Source: Chryseobacterium culicis (GTDB lineage: Bacteria; Bacteroidota; Bacteroidia; Flavobacteriales; Weeksellaceae). Taken from it: DNA of 64,000 nt. The notes beneath the pieces were generated by a model. That model had not been told where the DNA came from. It made no database searches and was given only the letters and a program-made list of their open reading frames with translations. The stretch spans positions 1-64,000 of the forward strand of contig NZ_PCPP01000003.1 of the NCBI RefSeq assembly GCF_002979755.1. Direction: 5' to 3'. The position numbers and the translations under genes were made by a program. Position 1 is the stretch's first letter; each line of letters begins with the position of its first letter. Below, piece after piece: positions 41,573 through 50,795 of this stretch.

Positions 41573-42712
41573 ATGACAGATAAAAATTTTAATCCTCATA
41601 AAGGCTTTATATTCAGTAAGCATGTACCAGAGGAATTATCACATTTTGACCGGGTCTTTGATGTTTTCAAAGATTTGCTCACCCATACCTCCGGAGATAT
41701 AGAGGAAGCTTTCGAGTGGCTTGATATGCTTGATAAAGAGTATGATATCTTCAATGATGAATATACCCTTCAGGATTTTGAAGAAGATTTGAAAAAAAGA
41801 GGTTATATCAGAGAAGAAGATCCTGAAGAAGGCAATACAGGAAGTGGAAAAGGTAAAAATATATTAACACCTAAACTGGAAGCAGCCCTTCGTGAGTATG
41901 CCTTAGACCAGATTTTTGGAAAGCTGAAGAAAAACGGGGCAGGAAATCATCGCACCAGCAAAACAGGAATCGGAGATGAAAGAGATGGCGAAAACCGCTC
42001 CTTCCAATACGGAGATGATCTTGCAGCAGTGAATATGACTGAAAGCTTAAAGAATGCACAGATCAATAACGGAATTTCAGACCTGCGCCTGACAGAGGAA
42101 GACCTCATCGTAGAAGAAACGAAACACAAGGCACAGATGAGTACCGTTCTGATGATAGACATCAGCCACTCCATGATTCTATATGGTGAAGACCGTATTA
42201 CTCCGGCGAAAAAAGTAGCCATGGCACTTGTGGAACTGATTAAACGAAAATACCCCAAAGATTCTATCGACATCATTGTTTTTGGAAATGAAGCATGGCC
42301 TATCAAGATCAAAGACCTTCCCTATTTAAAAGTCGGACCTTATCATACCAATACCGTTGCCGGACTTGAACTGGCAATGGATATTCTCCGCAGAAAAAGA
42401 AATACCAATAAACAGATTTTTATGATCACCGATGGAAAGCCAAGTTGCATTCAGCTTCCCAGTGGAGAGTTTTATATGAATAGTTTTGGTTTGGATGAAA
42501 AAATTGTTAACCAATGCTTCAACAGAGCAGCACAAGCCAGAAAACTGAAAATACCCATCACTACTTTTATGATTGCTCAGGATCCTTATCTGCGGCAGTT
42601 TGTAGAAGAATTTACCGCTCAGAACAAAGGAAAAGCTTTCCTGACAGGGCTTTCAGGTTTAGGACAAATGATTTTTGAAGATTACGAAAAAAACAGAATA
42701 AGAAGAATTTAA
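41573..42712 (+). CDS. VWA domain protein, MoxR partner
   Basis: A 379-residue soluble protein. A charged N-terminal region of about 170 residues precedes a von Willebrand A domain with the MIDAS motif DISHS near residue 195, a conserved T in the 260s (YHTNTVAG) and ITDGKPS near 300. Such proteins work with a MoxR-like AAA ATPase, which is encoded 63 nt downstream. The pair resembles the CoxD/CoxE or ChlI/ChlD type of chaperone for metal insertion or complex assembly. The client is not known. Confidence 0.9.
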   Translation: MTDKNFNPHKGFIFSKHVPEELSHFDRVFDVFKDLLTHTSGDIEEAFEWLDMLDKEYDIFNDEYTLQDFEEDLKKRGYIREEDPEEGNTGSGKGKNILTPKLEAALREYALDQIFGKLKKNGAGNHRTSKTGIGDERDGENRSFQYGDDLAAVNMTESLKNAQINNGISDLRLTEEDLIVEETKHKAQMSTVLMIDISHSMILYGEDRITPAKKVAMALVELIKRKYPKDSIDIIVFGNEAWPIKIKDLPYLKVGPYHTNTVAGLELAMDILRRKRNTNKQIFMITDGKPSCIQLPSGEFYMNSFGLDEKIVNQCFNRAAQARKLKIPITTFMIAQDPYLRQFVEEFTAQNKGKAFLTGLSGLGQMIFEDYEKNRIRRI

Positions 42713-42775
42713 AGGTCAGATTTCAGACTTTAAAGCATTGAAAATAAAACCTTACCCGATAAAGTATTACAAGAA

Positions 42776-44230
42776 ATGAAAAACGATATCACATTTAAAG
42801 AATTAAAAGACTCCGGTTATACCCATAAAACAATTAATGAGGAAATTCAGGCCAACTTAATTGCCAGAATTAAAGCTAAAGAACCCGTATTCGAAGGACT
42901 TTGGGGCTATGAAGACACCGTTGTTCCTCAATTGAAAAAAGCAATTCTTGCCGGACACCACATCAATTTACTTGGACTGCGCGGCCAGGCAAAAACCAGA
43001 ATTGCAAGAAGTATGGTTAATCTGCTTGATGAATATATGCCTGTTGTAAAAGGTTCCGAAATCAACGACAGCCCGTTTCATCCCATTTCAAAATTTGCCA
43101 AAGACCTCATTGATGAATTGGGTGATGAAACTCCTATTTCCTGGGTACACCGCTCTCAACGTTTCTATGAAAAACTAGCAACTCCGGATGTGAATGTTGC
43201 TGATTTAATCGGTGATATAGACCCTATCAAAGCAGCTACTTTAAAACTTCCTTATTCTGATGAACGGGTTCTCCATTACGGAATGATTCCCCGTGCTAAC
43301 CGTTCCATATTTGTTTTAAATGAATTGCCGGATTTACAGGCCCGAATCCAGGTTTCCCTGTTTAATATTCTACAGGAAGGAGATATTCAGATCCGGGGAT
43401 TCCAGCTGAGAATGCCTCTTGATATTCAATTTGTTTTTACCGCCAATCCGGAAGATTATACCAACAGAGGAAGTATTGTAACTCCGTTGAAAGACAGAAT
43501 CGGATCGCAGATTTTCACCCATTATCCAAAAACAATTGCTCTTGCCCGACAGATTACCGAGCAGGAAGCACTGATCTCTGCTGAAGATAAAGCACAGATA
43601 CAGATTCCTGATCTGGCGAAAGATCTTTTGGAAGAAGTGGCTTTTGCAGCCCGAATCAGTGAATATGTAGATGCAAAAAGTGGTGTAAGTGCCCGTTTGA
43701 CGATCAGTGCAATGGAAAACTTAGTTGCAGCCGCCAAATTACGTCTGATTGAATCCGGAGCAGAGAAAACCACCATCCGACTGCTCGACTTCATGTCCAT
43801 CATTCCGTCTATTACAGGAAAAATTGAGCTGGTATATGAAGGAGAACAGGAAGGAGCTGATTACGTAGCCAAAATTCTGATTGACAAAGCAGTCATGACC
43901 CAGTTTGAAAGTATATTCCCCCGTATTTCCAAACTGGAAAAAGAAGGCATCAAAACACCTTATACCGATCTGATCAGATGGTTCAATAAAAACCATTTAG
44001 AACTTAATTACAATGATACAGATGAAGAATTTTATGCTAAACTTGATAAGATAGCTCCTCTGACAGCTGTAGTGGAAGAAAATACCTCTGAACTCAACGC
44101 TGAAGACCAGAATTTCTGTAAAGAGCTAATTTTATGGGCATTAACCATCAGCAACAAAATTGATAAATCTGAAAATCAAAATGCCTTTACTTTTGATTCG
44201 CCGGGAATTGGCCAGTTTTTGCGTAATTAA
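42776..44230 (+). CDS. MoxR/Mg-chelatase-like AAA+ ATPase with variant Walker motifs
   Basis: A 484-residue AAA+ protein. The Walker A region reads GLRGQAKTR, with the essential lysine but alanine in place of the usual glycine before it. The Walker B region reads SIFVLNELPDL, with asparagine where aspartate is expected, followed by the glutamate. Sensor 1 is VFTANPEDYTNRG, and the arginine finger region is PLKDRIGSQI. It is probably the motor partner of the VWA protein upstream. The substitutions may be a feature of this subfamily. The client is unknown. Confidence 0.88.
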   Translation: MKNDITFKELKDSGYTHKTINEEIQANLIARIKAKEPVFEGLWGYEDTVVPQLKKAILAGHHINLLGLRGQAKTRIARSMVNLLDEYMPVVKGSEINDSPFHPISKFAKDLIDELGDETPISWVHRSQRFYEKLATPDVNVADLIGDIDPIKAATLKLPYSDERVLHYGMIPRANRSIFVLNELPDLQARIQVSLFNILQEGDIQIRGFQLRMPLDIQFVFTANPEDYTNRGSIVTPLKDRIGSQIFTHYPKTIALARQITEQEALISAEDKAQIQIPDLAKDLLEEVAFAARISEYVDAKSGVSARLTISAMENLVAAAKLRLIESGAEKTTIRLLDFMSIIPSITGKIELVYEGEQEGADYVAKILIDKAVMTQFESIFPRISKLEKEGIKTPYTDLIRWFNKNHLELNYNDTDEEFYAKLDKIAPLTAVVEENTSELNAEDQNFCKELILWALTISNKIDKSENQNAFTFDSPGIGQFLRN

Positions 44231-44256
44231 AATCAATATCCGATAGATTAAATATA

Positions 44257-44287
44257 AAAACCTTCAGAACTGATCTGAAGGTTTTTT
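44257..44287. terminator. Bidirectional terminator
   Basis: AAAACCTTCAGA (44257-44268) pairs perfectly with TCTGAAGGTTTT (44274-44285), loop ACTGA, between convergent genes. Confidence 0.92.
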
Positions 44288-44296
44288 ATTTTTTCT

Positions 44297-44704
44297 TTAC
44301 ACCATATTATCATTTTTAAGTATAGCAGCACCAAAAGGATTATCAACCAGCCACAGCCATTCTCCATCTTCATTTCTTTTCATAATGCAGGAAGTATGGC
44401 CTTTCATTTCAATCAGATGCCCGTCCGGAGCTTTTCCGGTCATTTCCCAATGGTCTAGCCACATGGCAACATCATTCACAACGGTTACATGGGGAGTTTC
44501 ACCCTGAATATCCAGTTGTAAACGGCAAATCTCATTCATTGCCAATGCGATCTGATCAAGCCCTCTCAGCTCTCTTCCCTCTCTGTCTATATATACGGCA
44601 TCAGGATGAAAACAACTTAATGCTCCTGCCACATCTCCATTTTTAATACAATAACGGAAATATGCTACAGCACCGGCTTCTGTTTTTCTATTAAAATCCT
44701 GCAC
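44297..44704 (-). CDS. SnoaL/NTF2-like protein, GTG start
   Basis: A 135-residue protein with the NTF2/SnoaL cone fold (GDVAGALSCFHPDAVYIDREGRELRG). The N-terminus needed for the fold begins at once after a GTG codon at 44702-44704, which directly follows the TAA of the small upstream gene (TAAGTG), so translational coupling is likely. It could be an enzyme or a ligand-binding protein. The function cannot be predicted. Confidence 0.8.
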   Translation of the reverse strand: MQDFNRKTEAGAVAYFRYCIKNGDVAGALSCFHPDAVYIDREGRELRGLDQIALAMNEICRLQLDIQGETPHVTVVNDVAMWLDHWEMTGKAPDGHLIEMKGHTSCIMKRNEDGEWLWLVDNPFGAAILKNDNMV

Positions 44705-44953
44705 TTATTTTAGATTTCTTGCGTTTAATTCTTTTTTCAATTCCTTCTTATTTTTATTCCAGCTGTTAGCCACAAAAAGGGCAAATAGTATCGGTATAAA
44801 AGTCATCAAACTAAGCCCTTTGGTGATCATACTATAAATAGCTATACCCACTAATACTCCAAGGATAACAGCATTGGAGATATTGCGGGCTTCAATGGTT
44901 CTTTTTTTCTCCAAAAGTTCCTGATCTGTTAATTCTGATAGTTCTTTTTCCAT
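44705..44953 (-). CDS. Small two-helix membrane protein
   Basis: An 82-residue protein with a charged N-terminal helix (residues 1-26), two hydrophobic segments (about 28-43 and 47-63) and a lysine-rich tail. It is not assigned to a family. Its stop codon abuts the GTG start of the SnoaL-like gene. Confidence 0.7.
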   Translation of the reverse strand: MEKELSELTDQELLEKKRTIEARNISNAVILGVLVGIAIYSMITKGLSLMTFIPILFALFVANSWNKNKKELKKELNARNLK

Positions 44954-45106
44954 GGTTTGCTTAAGGTTTCCCGGTTATTTTTTGTTTTAAATCAGCAAAA
45001 AGGGGTTGTTTTACCATCTGTTTTCGCCGAAAGCTAAAATACAACATTGCTGAGACATTTTTTTATTTCTTTTATTTGTAATTTATTTCTGAAAATTTCA
45101 AAGCTT

Positions 45107-45931
45107 ATGGAAGACAACCTGAATTGTATTTACAGAATTATCAATTTCATGGAAAAGAATTACGATCAGCCCGTCTCTGTAAAGGAACTGGAAGATATTT
45201 CCCATTACTCCTACCGAAATATCCAGCGCATTTTTAAGTACAGTTGTGGGGAAACCATTGGAGCTTTCCAGCAAAGATTAAAAGTAGAAAATGCCTATAA
45301 ACGGATTCTTTATACTCAGGAAAACCTTACCTCCATTGCTATTGAAGTGGGTTTTGCCAATATCGCTTCTTTTTCCAAAGCTTTTAAACAACATTTTGGA
45401 ATTTCACCCAAAGCAGCAAGACAAAGTAAAGAACAGCTCCTTTGTGAGGACGCCATCATTCCGGTTACATCAGATATTTTGCTGGAACCTGAAATTGTAT
45501 TTTTGAAACCAATGCAGGTATATTATCAGAGTATTAACACATATTACAACAATGAAGAAATTGAAGTCCTGTGGGAAAAATTCATGGAAAATGAGTTTCC
45601 TGATTCCGGGACAGCCTATTTTGGAGTCATCGCAGATGAACCATTGATTACCACTGAAATCAACTGCCGGTATGATGCATGTTCTTCCGTACAGTCTGAC
45701 CAAAAAAAGCTTCCTTCAAAAACAATATTTGGAGGAAAATATGCCCGCTTCACCCACGCAGGCAGCTATGACACCATTGACGAAACCTATACCAAAATCT
45801 ATTCCCGCTGGATTTTTAATTCAGGTCTTGAATTCACCCATACTCCCATTATCGAAAAGTATGAAAGGCATGTTGAAAATGAAGATGACCAGGAAAAGCA
45901 GCTGACTTATATTTTATTGCCCCTGAAGTAA
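45107..45931 (+). CDS. AraC regulator with GyrI-like effector domain
   Basis: A 274-residue protein with an N-terminal AraC DNA-binding domain (LEDISHYSYRNIQRIFKYSCGETIGAF and IAIEVGFANIASFSKAFKQHFGISP) and a C-terminal GyrI/SbmC-like domain (about residues 130-274), the Rob/SoxS-like arrangement. The start at 45107 (MEDNLNCIYRI) fits the domain better than the ATG at 45047. GyrI-like domains bind drugs. It has no obvious target nearby. Confidence 0.9.
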   Translation: MEDNLNCIYRIINFMEKNYDQPVSVKELEDISHYSYRNIQRIFKYSCGETIGAFQQRLKVENAYKRILYTQENLTSIAIEVGFANIASFSKAFKQHFGISPKAARQSKEQLLCEDAIIPVTSDILLEPEIVFLKPMQVYYQSINTYYNNEEIEVLWEKFMENEFPDSGTAYFGVIADEPLITTEINCRYDACSSVQSDQKKLPSKTIFGGKYARFTHAGSYDTIDETYTKIYSRWIFNSGLEFTHTPIIEKYERHVENEDDQEKQLTYILLPLK

Positions 45932-46000
45932 GTTGTCAATTTGGGACAACTTTTACAGCTTTTATCGATCTAATTTTGCCTTGTTAAAAATAGATCAATT

Positions 46001-47122
46001 ATGCAAAAAAAGAAAATCTTGTCCCTGCTCTTACCTGCCCTTTTACTTTCCTGTTCACAGACAGATACAGTAGAGAATCCAGATACAGTGAACCCCGTGG
46101 CAGCTCTTTACAAAATGCCGGAAGAATCGGCAACACACGAAGGAACCTGGCTTCAATGGCCCCATCAGTATCAATATGGAACTACTTACCGTAACAGACT
46201 GGATGCAACATGGGTAGCCATGGCCAAAGAACTGGTACAAAGTGAAAAAGTTCACATCATTGCTTATGACGGTGTAGAAAAGGATCGTATTACAGCACTA
46301 TTAAACAGTGCCGGAGTTCCGCTTACCCATATTAATTTCAAACTTTATCAGACAGATGATTTCTGGGTAAGAGATAACGGTCCTATCTACGTGAAGGATC
46401 AAAACGGACAGTTATTTATTCAGGATTGGGGATTTAATGGCTGGGGTAATAAAGCCGATTACAGCAAATGCAACACCATTCCTTCCAAAATAGCTACAGA
46501 TACCAATATTCCAAAAATCAATCTTAACTCAGTGATGATTAATGAAGGCGGAAGTGTGGAAATTGACGGAAACGGAGTCTTGATAGCTTGTAAAAGTTCT
46601 ATCCTGAATAATAACAGAAATCCGGGAATGACCCAACAGGAAGCAGAAGCCATATTTACTAAAAATCTGGGAGTAACCAAATTTATCTGGCTGAATGGAA
46701 AAGCGGGTCTTGATATCACAGATATGCACATTGATGGTTTCGCAAGATTTGCCAATTCATCCACGATTATCACGATGAATCCTGATGATCTTAACTATTG
46801 GCAGGTTCCGGATGGTGACATTAATAAGCTATATGATGCTACCACAAAAAGCGGATCTGCTTATCATTTTGTAAAAGTACCCCTCACAAGAAATGATGTA
46901 ATAACAACCTATGGAAAAAATGTAGGCCGTGCTTCTTATATTAATTATTATATCGCGAATAACCGCGTATTGGTGCCTAACTATAACGATCCCAATGATG
47001 CTGTGGCCAATAATATTATTCAACAGCTGTATCCTGGCAAACAGGTAGTGGGAATAGACTGCCGTAACTTATTTGCCAATGGCGGAATGGTACACTGTGT
47101 AACCCAGCAACAGCCCCAATAA
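46001..47122 (+). CDS. Agmatine/peptidyl-arginine deiminase family lipoprotein
   Basis: A 373-residue protein with a lipobox (LLLSC, cysteine 18). The guanidino-deiminase fold is complete: EGTWLQWPHQYQY, TDDFWVRDNGP, NEGGSVEIDGNG, HIDGFARF and the catalytic cysteine C366 in GGMVHCVTQQQP. Cytosolic relatives hydrolyse agmatine; this one is exported and lipid-anchored like Porphyromonas-type peptidylarginine deiminases, so the substrate may be a peptide or free agmatine. It has its own terminator. Confidence 0.9.
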   Translation: MQKKKILSLLLPALLLSCSQTDTVENPDTVNPVAALYKMPEESATHEGTWLQWPHQYQYGTTYRNRLDATWVAMAKELVQSEKVHIIAYDGVEKDRITALLNSAGVPLTHINFKLYQTDDFWVRDNGPIYVKDQNGQLFIQDWGFNGWGNKADYSKCNTIPSKIATDTNIPKINLNSVMINEGGSVEIDGNGVLIACKSSILNNNRNPGMTQQEAEAIFTKNLGVTKFIWLNGKAGLDITDMHIDGFARFANSSTIITMNPDDLNYWQVPDGDINKLYDATTKSGSAYHFVKVPLTRNDVITTYGKNVGRASYINYYIANNRVLVPNYNDPNDAVANNIIQQLYPGKQVVGIDCRNLFANGGMVHCVTQQQPQ

Positions 47123-47136
47123 ATACTATTAAAAAT

Positions 47137-47163
47137 AAAGCCTGCTGAAAATCAGCAGGCTTT
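47137..47163 (+). terminator. Terminator
   Basis: AAAGCCTGCTGA (47137-47148) pairs with TCAGCAGGCTTT (47152-47163), 3-nt loop. It is a perfect 12-bp stem after the deiminase gene. Confidence 0.9.
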
Positions 47164-47246
47164 CCTGATAAAGAATGCCAGTCCCCAAAAATAGCGTAAA
47201 TTTGTCTGACCATCTTGCTAAAAGGTGGTTTTCTATTGTAAGTATT

Positions 47247-48191
47247 ATGAAAAAAACAGCAGTTTCTTTATTAGCCCTGCTTCTGAATATTGTTTGTCAG
47301 GCACAAAATTTTGATGTTATTCCTTTAGGGATATATGGCGGTGAGCAGGAAGACAATTTATCAGCCTATCTGGTAGGAGCACCGAAAGACAATGCATTTC
47401 TATGTCTTGATGCCGGTACCGTAAATACCGGAATACGGAAAGCAATTCAATTAAAAAGTCTTGAAGGATCAGCGGAAACAGTTTTAAAAGATCAGATAAA
47501 AGGATATTTTGTGTCGCATGGTCATCTGGATCACTTATCAGGACTGATCATCAATTCCCCGGCCGACTCCAAAAAGGATATCTTTGCTATAGCACCTGTG
47601 ATTCAGATTTTACAGAATCATTACTTCATCACAGATACCTGGATCAATTTTGCGGATCAGGGACAAAAACCTATCCTTGGAAAATACCATTATAATGAAC
47701 TTCAGGAAGGCGCTGAAATCCCTGCACCTAAAACACCTTTCTTTATCACAGGTTATGAACTGAGCCATGTAACCCCTTATAAAAGCAGTGCTGCATTGGT
47801 AAGAAGAAATGAACACTATTTACTGTATCTGGGAGATACAGGTGCTGACCGTATTGAAAAATCTGACCGTCTGGATCATCTTTGGAATACCATTGCTCCT
47901 CTGGTTAAAAAAAGAAAACTGAATACTATATTAATTGAAGTTTCTTTTCCTAACAGCCAGCCTGAGCATCTTCTGTTTGGTCACCTTACTCCTAATCTTC
48001 TGGTTGAAGAATTAAGTAAGCTGAAAGAAAAAACAGGTCAGAACAATCTTGAGGGGCTCAATATTGTCGTTACCCATAGAAAACCGACAGGTGATAATCC
48101 AGAACTTATCAAAAAGGAATTATTGAAAAACAATCCTCTAAACGTAAATTATATTTTCCCTGAGCAAGGTAAAAAAATTAGTTTACCCTAA
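47247..48191 (+). CDS. Class II 3',5'-cyclic-nucleotide phosphodiesterase, exported
   Basis: A 314-residue metallo-beta-lactamase-fold protein. HGHLDHLSGLIINSPAD matches the class II cyclic-nucleotide phosphodiesterase signature (HxHLDHxxGLxxxSP). Further metal residues are in YLGDTGADRIEKSDRLDHLW and the GHLTPNLLVEEL segment. A signal peptide (MKKTAVSLLALLLNIVCQAQ) places it in the periplasm or outside. The start at 47247 is chosen from this signal peptide; the frame is open to 47175. It may degrade extracellular cAMP. Confidence 0.88.
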   Translation: MKKTAVSLLALLLNIVCQAQNFDVIPLGIYGGEQEDNLSAYLVGAPKDNAFLCLDAGTVNTGIRKAIQLKSLEGSAETVLKDQIKGYFVSHGHLDHLSGLIINSPADSKKDIFAIAPVIQILQNHYFITDTWINFADQGQKPILGKYHYNELQEGAEIPAPKTPFFITGYELSHVTPYKSSAALVRRNEHYLLYLGDTGADRIEKSDRLDHLWNTIAPLVKKRKLNTILIEVSFPNSQPEHLLFGHLTPNLLVEELSKLKEKTGQNNLEGLNIVVTHRKPTGDNPELIKKELLKNNPLNVNYIFPEQGKKISLP

Positions 48192-48200
48192 TTATCAATC

Positions 48201-48236
48201 AAAAGATGAAGCTTATTTCGGCTTCATCTTTTTTAT
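48201..48236. terminator. Terminator between convergent genes
   Basis: AAAGATGAAGC pairs with GCTTCATCTTT, 8-nt loop, followed by a T run, between genes ending at 48191 and 48329. Confidence 0.88.
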
Positions 48237-48328
48237 TTTATGCATCATTACCCAACAAAATAATCAACTAAATTACAAGCATTTACATACGATTCATTAA
48301 AATCATGAAGTTTTTTCTATTTTGTTGA

Positions 48329-49621
48329 TCAGTTCTTAAGCAATTTATAATTTCCACTACCTTCATCTTTAGCTATGGTATAGCCATCTGTCAGTTCAAG
48401 GATCCATCCGTCACCTGATACTTTTTTATTTTCAGTACTCACTGGATTTGATATTGAAATTTTATCCCAGTTTGGGCTCATCAATGCTCCGTTTTCAATC
48501 GTCAGAATGCCCCACAAATCAGTAATCCGGATATTCGGATATACCGTCCCATGATCTTCTACAGGCACAATATTTCTCGGATCAAACGAAACATTCATTT
48601 TTTCAAATTTGATTTCAAAGTGAGGTTGTTGAATGAATTTCATTTTGTATTCGGCAATACGTTTTTTCGTTTGTTCTTCTCTTTCGGTTTCCTCCTTTAT
48701 AGTTGATGTACCATTATAATTGTCAGATAGTTTTTCAACTGCTTTTTGCAGGTCAGTCTGAATCCTGACATCGAATGCTTTAATGAAATAGCCGGTCAGG
48801 TCAGTTTTTGCATTAATTTTTTTGTTCCAGTCCGGATCTTTAAGATACAGCAAATATCCATAAACAGGTGTTGTATAATAAGCAAATGAACGTACAAATG
48901 TTGGATTTTTCATAAAACCATCAATGCCATTCAAAAGATATAATCTTGTTTGATCTTTATTTCTGCCACTCACAATCAGCCCTGTAAACTCAGCAATTCC
49001 TTCATTCAGTTCCAGCAGGTTTTCTGTATTCTCTGAACCTTTGTAAAGCCTATTCCTATATTTTCTAAAGGTCAATGCATTGGTGAGGTGATGTGTATAT
49101 TCCTTTTCTGAAGATGATCGGACTGCCTGCTTTAGCGCTTCCAATTCAAGACGAAGGTAAATCCTCCCTTCTTTCTGATCCAGATGACTATTTTCTGCAT
49201 TGTTAAGAGTAAATCCCAATGAAGGCTGAATGCTGTGAAAAGATTCATGAGCCAAAAGATTAATCCTGTTTTCCTTATTTTGAGAAAGAGGAAGCATGAT
49301 CATTGCCCATCTTTTTCCACCCCAATTGATGGCGGTATTTGCGATGTTGACAGCAGCAGGCAAAACTCCAGAATAGATAGTGCCATTACGTTTCAGAATT
49401 CCCTCCGAATCCGGCTCGTTGGCAAAAAATTCCCTGGTTTTAGGATCGATTAACATCATAGGGCCATATAAATCTTTGTTCCAAAGTCCGATATTCTTTT
49501 TTGAAGCGGTGTTTAGCTCATCAAAATAAACAGAAATTGTATCAGAGGAAATAGATTGTTTTTGTGCTTTTACACCCAATACAAACAAGAAAAAGAATGC
49601 TGTAAGAACAGTCTGCTTCAT
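48329..49621 (-). CDS. Exported metallopeptidase-like protein
   Basis: A 430-residue protein with a signal peptide (MKQTVLTAFFFLFVLGVKAQ). In the middle, LLAHESFHSIQPSLGF contains HESFH, an HExxH-type zinc motif, and further on a glutamate-rich stretch (LLELNEGIAEFTGLI) contains NExxAEF, which fits the third zinc ligand of gluzincins. No family name is certain. A secreted metallopeptidase is probable. The last 150 residues look like a beta-rich domain. Confidence 0.7.
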   Translation of the reverse strand: MKQTVLTAFFFLFVLGVKAQKQSISSDTISVYFDELNTASKKNIGLWNKDLYGPMMLIDPKTREFFANEPDSEGILKRNGTIYSGVLPAAVNIANTAINWGGKRWAMIMLPLSQNKENRINLLAHESFHSIQPSLGFTLNNAENSHLDQKEGRIYLRLELEALKQAVRSSSEKEYTHHLTNALTFRKYRNRLYKGSENTENLLELNEGIAEFTGLIVSGRNKDQTRLYLLNGIDGFMKNPTFVRSFAYYTTPVYGYLLYLKDPDWNKKINAKTDLTGYFIKAFDVRIQTDLQKAVEKLSDNYNGTSTIKEETEREEQTKKRIAEYKMKFIQQPHFEIKFEKMNVSFDPRNIVPVEDHGTVYPNIRITDLWGILTIENGALMSPNWDKISISNPVSTENKKVSGDGWILELTDGYTIAKDEGSGNYKLLKN

Positions 49622-49886
49622 GGTTAAATTCTTTGTGGTTAAAGTTTTTCTGTGAAAATAGATCGTTGCACCTTATAGGTATACACACATAATAAGTGCA
49701 AATTAATACTTTAGGCAGCTAATATAATGAATTACAGTGATGAAGAAAAACCGCAACCATCAAAAATAACGTGCAGGCAAGGTAATTGATGAGCTTCTAA
49801 GAAATATATATTGAGCCGTAAAGAAAATAAAGCTGAGCATTTAATAACTAACTTTGTCATTAAAGACCCTTTATTTTTAACATAAG

Positions 49887-50708
49887 ATGGAACAGGATGA
49901 CCCATTGAAAACCATAAATTACTCAGGAATATTTTTTTCCTGTTTTTCAGATTATAGTGAAAAATGCATTCACGCAACCCCGGAACATGTACTACTCTAT
50001 TTGTATTCCGGAGAACAAATCATTGAAGATCGGAATACGAAAATAACCATAGCAGCAGGAGAATGTGCTTTTATACGGCGTAACCACCGTCTGATGATGC
50101 ATAAAAACAGTAAAGGCGATGAACTTTACAAAGGAATTTCATTAACCTTCAACCGTAACTTGCTCCGGGATTTTTATAATAAACTAAATAAATCAGATCT
50201 GCCTCAAGAGATTCATTTTTCTGAAGAAAATGTATTTAAAATAGATCCGCGTGCCGATATTACAAGCCTGTTTCAATCGCTCACCCCTTATTTTGATGAA
50301 AATACAAGACCGACTGAAGGGGTTGTTCATCTTAAATTACAGGAAGGAATCTACGCCTTACTCAATCAATCAGAGATCTTTTTTCCTATTTTGTTTGATT
50401 TTACAGAGCCGTGGAAAATTGATATAATGGAGTTCATGAATGAAAATTATATGGATGAACTTACCATGGAACAAATTGCTTCCTATACCGGTCGCAGTCT
50501 GGCCACTTTCAAGCGTGATTTCCAAAAGATAAGTGACCTGAGTCCGCAAAAATGGCTGATCAGAAAACGTCTTGAAGCCGCCTATTTCAAACTGAAAAAT
50601 GAAGGCAGGAAAGTACAGGATGTTTATGTAGAGGTTGGATTTAAAAATCCTTCACACTTTTCCACAGCATTCAAAAAACAATACGGGTTTTCGCCAAAGG
50701 AAATATAA
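49887..50708 (+). CDS. AraC family transcriptional regulator
   Basis: A 273-residue protein with an N-terminal sensor of cupin type (ATPEHVLLYLYSGEQIIEDRN and AAGECAFIRRNHR) and a C-terminal AraC domain (EQIASYTGRSLATFKRDFQK and YVEVGFKNPSHFSTAFKKQYGFSPKE). It lies upstream of an acetyltransferase and a YcjY-like hydrolase on the same strand, but a terminator hairpin at 50734 separates them, so control of these genes would be from its protein product. Confidence 0.93.
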   Translation: MEQDDPLKTINYSGIFFSCFSDYSEKCIHATPEHVLLYLYSGEQIIEDRNTKITIAAGECAFIRRNHRLMMHKNSKGDELYKGISLTFNRNLLRDFYNKLNKSDLPQEIHFSEENVFKIDPRADITSLFQSLTPYFDENTRPTEGVVHLKLQEGIYALLNQSEIFFPILFDFTEPWKIDIMEFMNENYMDELTMEQIASYTGRSLATFKRDFQKISDLSPQKWLIRKRLEAAYFKLKNEGRKVQDVYVEVGFKNPSHFSTAFKKQYGFSPKEI

Positions 50709-50733
50709 CCTGAGCTTCAGAGAAAAGTTATTT

Positions 50734-50770
50734 GAGCCTCGCAGTAATAGTGCTGTGAGGTTCACTTTTT
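50734..50770 (+). terminator. Terminator after the AraC gene
   Basis: GAGCCTCGCAG (50734-50744) pairs with CTGTGAGGTTC (50753-50763) with wobbles, then a T run. Confidence 0.7.
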
Positions 50771-50795
50771 AATTTTGTCCTGTAAATAAATAATA

